Assembly (NCBI GenBank): GCA_030652255.1
Contig: JAUSAZ010000210.1
Span: forward strand, 124,001 to 188,000
DNA from: Myxococcales bacterium
Lineage (GTDB): Bacteria; Myxococcota_A; Polyangia; Polyangiales; Ga0077539
Direction of reading: 5' to 3'
Length of the DNA stretch: 64,000 nucleotides
The notes beneath the pieces are model-generated. The model was not told the origin of the DNA and ran no database searches. It saw only the letters and a program-made list of their open reading frames with translations. Below, piece by piece: positions 16,561-23,545 of the stretch. The translations under genes were made by a program, and so were the position numbers. Each line of letters begins with the position of its first letter. The first letter of the stretch is position 1.

Positions 16561-16802
16561 TCGATCCAGGACGGGGCGCGGTGGGCTTACGAACATCCCT
16601 GGGACGCGACCGTTCCACTTAAAGCGTACCCCGATGGTGCCGAGGCAGCGCGGTGCCGGAGGCACCCAACCAGAGCGCTGCCGGGCACCGTCGGGGTACG
16701 CGTGTGATGAACGGGCTCGTGACGAATGGCGGGCACTTCGACAAGCGCGGCGTAACGCCGCACAGATTGCTAAGTCACTCACCACGCCCCGTCCTGGATC
16801 GA
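16561..16802 (-). ncRNA. Retron msr-msd non-coding RNA
   Basis: Read on the minus strand. a1 (16802-16780) and a2 (16583-16561) are inverted repeats. TCGATCCAGGACGGGGCG is identical over 18 bp, extended by one G-U pair and four more pairs to a 23-bp RNA stem. After an internal loop, CTTA (16774-16771) pairs with TAAG (16589-16586). The next base, G16770 in TTAGC, is the expected branching guanosine. The msr part then has a GCGGCG-TTA-CGCCGC hairpin (16761-16747) and a CGAA(G)TG/CATTCG hairpin (about 16740-16724). The msd part is a long hairpin at 16701-16624. The a1 repeat starts 29 nt after the upstream SWIM-gene stop and the RT start follows a2, the canonical msr-msd-RT order. Reverse transcription should start near 16590 and give msDNA of roughly 110-140 nt. 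Confidence 0.93.
16624..16701 (-). repeat. msd hairpin (template of the msDNA)
   Basis: A 78-nt inverted repeat with 31 base pairs: GCGTACCCCGA/TCGGGGTACGC (11 bp), a C-A mismatch, GGTGCC/GGCACC (6 bp), a 1x2 loop, GGCAGCGC/GCGCTGCC (8 bp), an eight-base bulge on the 5' side, then GGTGCC/GGCACC (6 bp) closed by a TCC loop. It would be the double-stranded stem of the msDNA. GGTGCC occurs twice in the same arm, so alternative registers are possible. Confidence 0.9.
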
Positions 16803-16831
16803 CCTCTACGAAGATCTCCTTTCGTGTCATC

Positions 16832-18520
16832 TCACGAGCCCTCCGCCTCGAGCCGGTGCATGTGGCCGAGGCGCAGCGCGAGGACGTGCTCGCAAGGGCC
16901 CTGCGTTAGACCATGCTTCTGCGACCACGCGCAAGTACACGTCGCCTCGAGGATGCGCCCCGCGGCGTCGACTCCCAGCATCGGCCGATAGCGATATCCA
17001 TCTACCCCCTTCACGCTCCCCGACAGCTTGTATCCATTGGACACCGGGCGCCTCGCGGTGATCAGCACTCCATTGCTGCCGAAGATGGTCTGGGCCCGCT
17101 GCCCGGCGGGCGAGGCCTCGCTCGGGGCCGGGGCCACCACCGCGGCGATGGCCTCCTTCACCGTGAAGGGCTCGGGGAAGAGCTCGCGCTGTCGATAGAC
17201 GCCGCCGCCGAGGTCATACATCGCGCGGCCGACCTGGCAGAGGTACGAGAGGGCGCTGCGGGTCTTCTCGACGCCAAGCCCCGTCACCTGTGAGAGCCCG
17301 ACGTCGGTGCCGCGGCGGGTGAGCTTCAGCGCGTCCCAGGTGGTGGTCAGCTCCAGGGGCGAGGCGTCCATCCGGCGGGAGAGCAGGTCGAAGCGCCCGG
17401 CGCCGGAGGTCCAGTCGTTGTCGGTCCAGCCGGAGAGGGCAAGGGTGAAGGTGATCTCGCCGAGGTCGGCCAGCCACACCGTCGGCAGCCCCGTCCCGGC
17501 GAGGAAGACATCGATGCGCTGGGCGATGGGAATGATGCGGGCGAGGGTGCTCAGCCGGTCGCGCCCCCAGGTGCGGATGGTCAACGGCTTCGGGCCGTCG
17601 AACACCGCGCTCGCCCCCATCTCGACCGCCTCCTCCCAGGGCTCGAACACCACCCGCGCGCGCTTGCCCGGGACGAGCTCCCAGCGCATCGCCCGCGGCG
17701 AGGTGCGCGCCTTGTGCCGCTTCAGGAAGCGGCAGAGGTTGTAGAGATCCACCGGCTCGATGCGCAGTCGCGTGAGCCCGAGGGTCATGCTCGACTGCAC
17801 CTGGAGAAAGCCCTTCACCCAGCTCTCGGGCAGGTCGATCTTCTTCTCCTTGTGGCTTGAGCCGCCCTCCGCGGCCATCGACAGCCCGGTGGGGTCGATG
17901 TCGAAGCGGGTGCGCCGGTAGCTCCGCATCCGGGAGAGCTCACCGTGCAGCGCCGCGCTGAAATCGATGTTGGTCGTGCCGCACGCGAACTCGTCGATCT
18001 TCTCGAAGAGGTCGTACTTCATCCCGACCCGGGCGTACGAGCTCTCGTCCCGCGAGAAGGCCTCGAAGGAGAGCTCATCGGGATGCACGGTGATCACCGG
18101 GTCGAGCAGGTAGTTGAGCTCGTACTGGTGCGTGTACACCCACTCGAAGTACTCGGCGCGCGAGCGGTAGAAGGGCTTGAGCCGGTTGATGCGCTGCTGG
18201 TCGAGCACCTCGCGCCGCGCCTCCAGCGCCGCGATGCGCACCTTCGCCTGCTCGGTGCGGTTGCCCAGGTTGGCGAGAAACTTCCGGTCCTGCTCGTCGA
18301 GCCATGCCTTGAAGGCCAGCCGGTCGCGGGGGTGGTACTTGTAGTCACTGACCACCACCGAGTAGAGCGACGCCATCGCCTCCCGGAAGAGCGTCGGCGA
18401 GCGCATGGTGCCGCGGAAGAAGGCCGGGTCACGCGCCGCGTTGGTGGCGAAGCCCACCCGGGTCTCGCGCAGCCCGCTCACGATGCCGCTCTGCCCGGCG
18501 TACTTGAACTCGACGATCAC
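16832..18520 (-). CDS. SWIM zinc-finger protein (WHSWIM-type, retron-associated)
   Basis: 562 residues, starting with GTG at 18520 that overlaps the stop of the upstream HEAT-repeat gene (GTGA), so the two are translationally coupled. The C-terminus carries a SWIM zinc finger, C-x-C-x(12)-C-x-H (Cys528, Cys530, Cys543, His545; CTCAWSQKHGLTQGPCEH). An upstream region around 420-470 (GLSQVTGLGVEKTRSALSYLCQVGRAMYDLG) reads as a winged-helix domain. The N-terminal half is helical and of unknown type. SWIM fingers bind DNA or proteins. A winged-helix + SWIM protein beside a retron RT is, from memory, the hallmark WHSWIM component of retron type XIII. The stop lies 29 nt upstream of the retron RNA, so this gene and the RNA are probably on one transcript. 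Confidence 0.88.
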   Translation of the reverse strand: MIVEFKYAGQSGIVSGLRETRVGFATNAARDPAFFRGTMRSPTLFREAMASLYSVVVSDYKYHPRDRLAFKAWLDEQDRKFLANLGNRTEQAKVRIAALEARREVLDQQRINRLKPFYRSRAEYFEWVYTHQYELNYLLDPVITVHPDELSFEAFSRDESSYARVGMKYDLFEKIDEFACGTTNIDFSAALHGELSRMRSYRRTRFDIDPTGLSMAAEGGSSHKEKKIDLPESWVKGFLQVQSSMTLGLTRLRIEPVDLYNLCRFLKRHKARTSPRAMRWELVPGKRARVVFEPWEEAVEMGASAVFDGPKPLTIRTWGRDRLSTLARIIPIAQRIDVFLAGTGLPTVWLADLGEITFTLALSGWTDNDWTSGAGRFDLLSRRMDASPLELTTTWDALKLTRRGTDVGLSQVTGLGVEKTRSALSYLCQVGRAMYDLGGGVYRQRELFPEPFTVKEAIAAVVAPAPSEASPAGQRAQTIFGSNGVLITARRPVSNGYKLSGSVKGVDGYRYRPMLGVDAAGRILEATCTCAWSQKHGLTQGPCEHVLALRLGHMHRLEAEGS

Positions 18521-21048
18521 GCGGACACCCCGACCACCGAGTCGACCTGCGGATACTGGAGCTTCAATCGCACCAGCGCGTCGAGGGCGCGCTCGAAATC
18601 CCCTTTGCCCCGGGTGCGCACGAACTCCCCGAGCACCCGCGACGCCACCTCCGCCTGTCGCTCGTCGCGCAGCCCCCGCTCCCGGAGAAAATCCACCACC
18701 AGGACCTTCTCCCGGCGATCGGGCATCACGTCGAGCAGCGCCCGCCGGAAGAAGGCCTCCAGGCCCGAGAGCGCCACGAAGCCCTCCTTCAGGTGCGCCA
18801 CGGCGAGGTCGACCGCGAAGCGCCGGATGACGGGCGAGGGGTGCTCCGCGAGGCGTTGAAGCAGCGCCGCGGAGTCGAGCGCGTCGAAGTGCTTGAGGGC
18901 CATCTCGCGCCCGAATTCCTGCACGTCCGTGCGGTTGGAGTCACACAGCCCGACGATGCCGTCGAGCCCGAGCGCCGCCACGTCCACCGGGCCGCGCAGC
19001 AGCTCGAACGCGAAGGCCCGGGTGTCCTTCCACTCGCAGTCCGTCAGCGCGAAGAGCACCGACGGGTCGCTGCGCAGCCTCGCCAGCGCCGAGCCGAGCA
19101 GCGCGTGCGCCGACTGCCGCACCGCCGCGATGTCGCTCATGGCCATCGCCAGGATGCGGTCGGTGCCCAGCAGGTCGACCGCCTCGGGGCGCGACCCCAG
19201 GAGCGCGCCGCCCGCCACCTTCGCCGCGGTCGATCCCCGGTCGATCATGGCCAGGATCTCGTCGAGCCCGAGGATCGCGTTGAGCTCCTCGGCGAGGCCG
19301 TCGCGGGCCACGCGGGCGAAGCCATCGTTGATCCCCTCCGAGGTTTCGGGCGCCTGGAGGATGGCGAGCACCCGCTCGGCGAGCTCGCGACGAAACCACG
19401 GGTCCGCCGTCGGCAGCGCGGCCAGCACCAGCGACGCGGCGGTCGAGCGGAGCAGCGCGTCGGGCGATCCCACGAAGCCCACGAGGCGCTCGATGTCGGT
19501 GGTCCACGCGTCGGCGCAGCGGGTGAGCAGCGCGACGGCGTGCTCGCGGATGACCGCGCGCTCATCGGCCATCATCACCTCCAGCAGCGCCCAGTCGGGG
19601 GCCAGCGGGTTGAAGCGCCGATCGAGCTCCGACAACGCGAGCGTGACCGTGTCGGGAAACACCGCCGTGAGCATGCCCACAAGCTGTCGCGCCGTGGCGA
19701 GGCGGGGCAGCTCGGGGTGCCGCGCGGTCACCGCCCGCAGCGCGAACTGCTGCACCTCGACGACCTTCGCCTCCGCGAGCAGCGTGAGCAGCGGTCTCGG
19801 GTAAGCGTCCCACACCAGCGGGAAGGACTCCGTCCTCGCGGTCGGCAGCAGCGCGGCCTTCGCCTTGGGATTGACCACCGAGGTACGGAGCGTCTTCGGG
19901 TTGAAGAACAGCCGCCCATCGAAGCGCCGCAGGATGCGGTTGTAGAGATACACCCGCGACCACTCGTCCCCGTTGCCCTTCGGGAGTTCGCGGTCTTCCG
20001 GGCGGTACGCCGCGAGCACCGCCGCCGCCACCTCCGTGTACCGCGCGGGGCGATAGCGGGCGAGGCGCTCGAGGTAGCGCCACGCGGCCTTGCGCACGTG
20101 CCGCTGCGTGGGCGTGCTGAACACCCGGGTCTGCCGGCTCTGGCCATCGAGCCCGCTCTTCACCACGGCCATCGTGGCGGAGGGCTTGCGGCTCAGCAGC
20201 TCGACGCGCCGGGTGACCACCGCGAAGGTCTCGCCGTCGTCGCGCAGGGTTGCGCGCCGCAGGATGCTCTTGGTGTACCGCCAGCGGTGCGGGCGGTGGA
20301 GGTCCGCGTGGGTCGCCAGCACCCGGCGCACGAAGGCCACCGCGAGGGGAGCGCCGATCTCGTACAGCGTGTCGAGCGCGAGGAACTGCTCCTTCACGTC
20401 GAGGTGCGCGAAGACCGCCTCGAGGTCGGTGAGCGCGTCTTCGTCCACCGCGCTCGCATCGACCGCCTTCCATCCGTCCCGCATCGCTTGGGGCAGCCGG
20501 TCGACCGCGCGCTGCGAGACCTCCGCCATGCCTTCGGCGTCACCGAGCGCCCGCAGCGCCTCGGCGCCCGCGCGCCTGCGGGACAGCAGCTTTCGTGCGG
20601 CCTCGACCCGCGCGAGCGGCACCGCGGTCGAGTCTCCCAATCGCCCGAGGGCCTCGACCACGCAGGACAGCTCGGTGCCCTCCAGCGTGGCGCGGTCGAT
20701 CAGCGGGTCGACGGCGGTGCGGTCGCCAATCCACCCGAGGCGCAGCGCCGAGAGCGCGCGTCGGCGGGCGCTGGGGCTGTTGATGCGATCGAGCATGGCG
20801 CGCACGCCGGCCCGGGTGAAGCCCGCCGAGGCGAGGTCATCGGACAGGTCGGCGAGGCGATCTTCGAGCTCGTCGAGCGCGAAGGGGCCGTAGGCCTCGG
20901 TGCCCGTGAGCGCGCCCCGCTTGAAGAAGCGCTGCACCCGCAGGGAGATCCGATCGGCGCTCCCCGCCACCGGCTCCACCGCGATGGCCACCAGCCGCTC
21001 GGGCCCGGTGGGCCGGAACATCCGCATCACGGTCCTTCGAACGCTCAT
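18517..21048 (-). CDS. HEAT/ARM-repeat protein (retron-associated)
   Basis: 843 residues from ATG 21048 (GGGGA 7 nt upstream); a TTG further up at 21093 is less likely. Nearly the whole protein is made of helical HEAT/ARM-type repeats, for example ARRRALSALRLGWIGDRTAVDPLIDRA, VREHA-like IREHAVALLTRCA, LLRSTAASLVLAALP, VRQSAHALLGSALARL and VIRRFAVDLAVAHL. The first 80 residues (VAIAVEPVAGSADRISLRVQRFF ... YGPFALDELEDRLADLSDDL) form a separate beta-rich domain, possibly a WGR-like fold, though this is weak. There are no enzyme motifs. It probably acts as a scaffold or sensor. Together with the SWIM protein and the RT it matches the ARM component remembered for retron type XIII. Confidence 0.87.
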   Translation of the reverse strand: MSVRRTVMRMFRPTGPERLVAIAVEPVAGSADRISLRVQRFFKRGALTGTEAYGPFALDELEDRLADLSDDLASAGFTRAGVRAMLDRINSPSARRRALSALRLGWIGDRTAVDPLIDRATLEGTELSCVVEALGRLGDSTAVPLARVEAARKLLSRRRAGAEALRALGDAEGMAEVSQRAVDRLPQAMRDGWKAVDASAVDEDALTDLEAVFAHLDVKEQFLALDTLYEIGAPLAVAFVRRVLATHADLHRPHRWRYTKSILRRATLRDDGETFAVVTRRVELLSRKPSATMAVVKSGLDGQSRQTRVFSTPTQRHVRKAAWRYLERLARYRPARYTEVAAAVLAAYRPEDRELPKGNGDEWSRVYLYNRILRRFDGRLFFNPKTLRTSVVNPKAKAALLPTARTESFPLVWDAYPRPLLTLLAEAKVVEVQQFALRAVTARHPELPRLATARQLVGMLTAVFPDTVTLALSELDRRFNPLAPDWALLEVMMADERAVIREHAVALLTRCADAWTTDIERLVGFVGSPDALLRSTAASLVLAALPTADPWFRRELAERVLAILQAPETSEGINDGFARVARDGLAEELNAILGLDEILAMIDRGSTAAKVAGGALLGSRPEAVDLLGTDRILAMAMSDIAAVRQSAHALLGSALARLRSDPSVLFALTDCEWKDTRAFAFELLRGPVDVAALGLDGIVGLCDSNRTDVQEFGREMALKHFDALDSAALLQRLAEHPSPVIRRFAVDLAVAHLKEGFVALSGLEAFFRRALLDVMPDRREKVLVVDFLRERGLRDERQAEVASRVLGEFVRTRGKGDFERALDALVRLKLQYPQVDSVVGVSA

Positions 21049-21060
21049 CGTGATTCCCCG

Positions 21061-21104
21061 TTGACGCTTGGGCGCTTGCGAGCCCAATGGCAAATATCCG
21101 TCAA
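21061..21104 (-). repeat. Nested inverted repeat in the leader of the HEAT/ARM gene
   Basis: Outer arms TTGACG (21061-21066) and CGTCAA (21099-21104) enclose inner arms TTGGGC (21068-21073) and GCCCAA (21082-21087). It fills most of the 75-bp gap between the macro-domain gene stop and the HEAT/ARM start, ending about 13 nt before the start codon. It could be an operator, an attenuating RNA hairpin, or a boundary between the macro and retron parts of the island. The minus-strand TTGACG at 21104-21099 could also act as a -35 element, but no good -10 follows. Confidence 0.5.
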
Positions 21105-21123
21105 TCGCAGTCGGGCATCGCGC

Positions 21124-21888
21124 CTACTCGGTGTCGTCGAAGTCCGCGAGGGGCTTCGGCTTCGGCACCACGCCCCCGACCGGCTTCGCAGGCACCACCG
21201 GGCCCTTAGGCGGAATCACCGGCCCCTTCGGCGGAACGAAGGGCCCCTTCACCCCGGGAGCGCCCTGCACCTTCGTGGGCGCTGGGGTCGCGTTGCCCAG
21301 CGCGCCGAGCTCCGCTTCGAGGGCCACGCGCATGTCGTGGAAGCCCTTGAAGTCCTGCGTTCGCACGAGGTTGTACGCCGTCCACATCAGGTCGGCGCAG
21401 ATCTCCACGGGCACCTTGCCCGTGTTGGCCCCGAGGCCCGGCAGCGCGACCGAGCCGATGCTCCCGGGCACGGCAGCGTTCTGCATCCGCACCGCCTGGA
21501 AGGCCGCCGCGCAGGCCAGCGCCACGTTGAGCGTGTCGGACACATCGTCCGAGCGGCCCACCATCGTCGGCGTCGAGATGAGCCACGGCGGCTTCGGGGC
21601 GCCCGTCGGCACGCAGGTGGCGTAGCCCAGCGGCATCGTGCCCTGGTGCAGCCGCGCGATCTCCGACTGCACCCTCGTCTGGATCTTCGGCCCGAGGAAC
21701 TTCTTGATCACCCCGTCGAGGCCGCCGTCCATGTTGCCCTTGCTGTTGGTCGGGCTCACCCACGCGCTCGTGGCCTGGTCGGTCATCGAGCCGTGCACGA
21801 TGATCACCTCGGGGTTGTCTTCAAAGACGTCCCGCCACGCCGCCACCATCTTCGCGTTCACATCCACCAGGATGACCTGAGCGTCCAT
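21124..21888 (-). CDS. Macro-domain protein (ADP-ribose binding/hydrolysing) with Pro-rich tail
   Basis: Macro domains bind ADP-ribose and many remove it from proteins or nucleic acids. The 254-residue protein has a macro domain over about 1-185: VILVDVNAKMVAAW with the adenine-contact Asp9, the loop VSPTNSKGNMDGGLDGVI (Asn48, Gly51, Asp54, Gly55-Gly56, Asp58), STPTMVGRSDDVSDTLNVALACAAAF, and VALPGLGANTGKVPVEICADLM. The remaining 65 residues are a flexible tail with three KGP(F/V)(V/I)PP repeats ending FDDTE. A strong AGGAGG lies 7 nt before the ATG. It is 22 nt downstream of the PARP gene, which makes it the natural eraser or reader of that enzyme's modification. Catalytic activity is inferred. 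Confidence 0.88.
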   Translation of the reverse strand: MDAQVILVDVNAKMVAAWRDVFEDNPEVIIVHGSMTDQATSAWVSPTNSKGNMDGGLDGVIKKFLGPKIQTRVQSEIARLHQGTMPLGYATCVPTGAPKPPWLISTPTMVGRSDDVSDTLNVALACAAAFQAVRMQNAAVPGSIGSVALPGLGANTGKVPVEICADLMWTAYNLVRTQDFKGFHDMRVALEAELGALGNATPAPTKVQGAPGVKGPFVPPKGPVIPPKGPVVPAKPVGGVVPKPKPLADFDDTE

Positions 21889-21910
21889 CGTCGACCTCCT
21901 GCCGTATTGG

Positions 21911-23344
21911 CTACATCGCGAATTCGACCAGGTAGTCCAGACGCTGCTGGCGCGAGTCGTAGATCACATACTCGTCGTCGGCGAACTGCGTCCCGCGCAC
22001 CCCGTGGCAGGAGTTGAAGCCCGCCGGCGGCTCGCTGATCCCATAGGTGATCTTGGAATAGGGCTTCATCTTGCCGAGGGCGACGCGCGCCAGCGCCATG
22101 AAGCGCGAACCCGACTTGCCGGGCGACGTGTAGCCCGCGCTCGTGCACGCCGCGTCGCCGAAGTAGATGCCGCTGCCCAGCCAGCCTGCGTCCGTGCGGT
22201 TGACGCCCATGCTGACCACGATCTTCGGCAGCAGGATGCCGCGCGACAGGATGCCCACCCAGTTCTTGATGCGCGACCCGTGGAAGAGCAGCCGCTGGTT
22301 GTCGATGTGCCCGGTGAACACCTCGTGCTCGCCCGCGCGGCGCAGCGTGTAGATGTTCTTGATCTTGATGTTGGCCGTGCGCACCCGGCTCTTGAGCACG
22401 TACTGCTCGATCTCGGTGTACGTGGGGTTCTTGTGGTCGACGAAGTCGATGGCGCACTTCAGCGCCTCGTACTGCTCGTCGGCCTTGCTCTCGAAGAGCA
22501 CCGAGCCGGAGTCCCCGTTCACCTGGAGCATGTCCTTCATGAGCTGCAGCGTCTCCTGCTTGCTCTGGAAGTCCTCCATCGTGTCGATGACCGCCTCGTC
22601 GATGGCCGCGCGGGTGCGCCCGATGCGGTGGGGGATGGTCGTGTAGAACTCCCCCGACAGGTCGATCATCTTGTTGCGGTTCTTCGAGGACTGCTGGAAG
22701 AGCTTGTAGAGGTCCTGGAGGATCGCCTCGCCCTTCTCGATCTGCCCCACCGTCAGGATGCCCAGCGGCGTCTCGATGCCGTTGGCGGTGATCTTCACGT
22801 TCACCGCCGTGGTGAGCGCGTTGGTCGCCTCGGCGTAGATGTACTGCACCAGCTGCTGCACCGACGGGGTGAGCGTCGACACCTTCACCGCCGCGGCGGC
22901 CACCTCGCCCCGGGCCACCTTCTGCTCCGCGAGGCGCTTCACGGTCTTGGCGTCGATCTCCCCGGCGCTCGTGCCGCGCGCCTTCTGCGAGCCGATCTTG
23001 CTCGAGGCGAGGCTCAGCTCCTTGTAGCCCTTCGCCGCCGAGGTCTTCTCGCGGAAGATGCCGTCGTAGATGGCCTGCGCCTCGCCCAGGGTGTTGGCGT
23101 AGCGGCACTCCTTCTGGCCCGCCTCGGGGTTGTTCTCCAGGTCGTCGGTGCGCCCGTAGTGCGTAAACACCCGGAACACCGGCTTGCCCTTGAGCGTCCC
23201 CTGGTGGACCTCGATGGCGTAGTACTTGTTGTGGTTGGTCTTGATGTCCGTGACCTGGAGCACGGCCTTCCGGGGGATCTCGAAATCATCCGGAAACGCC
23301 GGAGCGTTCGCATCGCCAAACTTCCACGACTTCACACCCGCCAT
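21911..23344 (-). CDS. PARP1-like ADP-ribosyltransferase (WGR + helical + catalytic domain)
   Basis: 477 residues from ATG 23344 (GAGGG 8 nt upstream). Domain order: a WGR domain (about 25-112; VLQVTDIKTNHNKYYAIEVH, FRVFTHYGRTDD, FREKTSAAKGYKE), a PARP regulatory helical domain (about 155-275; LTPSVQQLVQYIY, PLGILTVGQIEKGEAILQDL), and the ART catalytic domain (about 290-477). The H-Y-E triad is complete: His355 (LLFHGSRIKNW), Tyr394 (GSGIYFGDAACTSAGY) and Glu458 (DDEYVIYD). It should use NAD+ to add ADP-ribose, and Glu458 would permit chain elongation. In PARP1-3 the WGR contacts DNA ends and relays activation through the helical domain, so DNA-break sensing is likely. It is first gene of the leftward six-part island, followed by a macro-domain gene. 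Confidence 0.95.
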   Translation of the reverse strand: MAGVKSWKFGDANAPAFPDDFEIPRKAVLQVTDIKTNHNKYYAIEVHQGTLKGKPVFRVFTHYGRTDDLENNPEAGQKECRYANTLGEAQAIYDGIFREKTSAAKGYKELSLASSKIGSQKARGTSAGEIDAKTVKRLAEQKVARGEVAAAAVKVSTLTPSVQQLVQYIYAEATNALTTAVNVKITANGIETPLGILTVGQIEKGEAILQDLYKLFQQSSKNRNKMIDLSGEFYTTIPHRIGRTRAAIDEAVIDTMEDFQSKQETLQLMKDMLQVNGDSGSVLFESKADEQYEALKCAIDFVDHKNPTYTEIEQYVLKSRVRTANIKIKNIYTLRRAGEHEVFTGHIDNQRLLFHGSRIKNWVGILSRGILLPKIVVSMGVNRTDAGWLGSGIYFGDAACTSAGYTSPGKSGSRFMALARVALGKMKPYSKITYGISEPPAGFNSCHGVRGTQFADDEYVIYDSRQQRLDYLVEFAM

Positions 23345-23402
23345 CGACGCACCCTCACACCCTTCACGCGCTCGGTCCGCTTGGAGTTCCAGCGCGCGGC
23401 GG

Positions 23403-23432
23403 AACATAGTTCTCCCTTCGCGCGCGCCGCAA
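23403..23432 (-). promoter_or_regulatory. Candidate promoter of the PARP-macro-retron island
   Basis: On the minus strand TTGCGG (23432-23427), 18 bp, TATGTT (23408-23403), about 58 nt before the PARP start. It has the same layout as the thiS candidate. It is the only good match I see in the 201-bp divergent spacer for leftward transcription. Confidence 0.38.
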
Positions 23433-23489
23433 GATCGTCCGCGCCGCGCCCGTGACATTCCCTGACCGGCCCCGTCGCGGGAACTTCGC

Positions 23490-23519
23490 TTGACGGCCCG
23501 GCGCGCCGGGGTGTAGCCG
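23490..23519 (+). promoter_or_regulatory. Candidate promoter for the deoxyhypusine-synthase-like gene
   Basis: TTGACG (23490-23495), 18 bp, TAGCCG (23514-23519), 26 nt before the ATG at 23546. It shares the TAGCCG hexamer with the candidate promoter at 40491-40519. Confidence 0.42.
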
Positions 23520-23545
23520 CGGGCCAACGGGAGTCGAGCATCCAC

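Noticed and set aside
16501..16830. A 109-codon minus-strand open frame beginning just after the SWIM gene stop and crossing the whole retron RNA
   Set aside because: It runs through the a1/a2 stems and the msd hairpin and its sequence is Arg/Pro/Ser-rich without any fold; the RNA structure explains the conservation better than a protein.
15126..23344. Island as a mobile element (integrase, tRNA attachment site)
   Set aside because: No integrase, transposase, tRNA or flanking direct repeat was seen, and base composition does not differ visibly from the neighbours.
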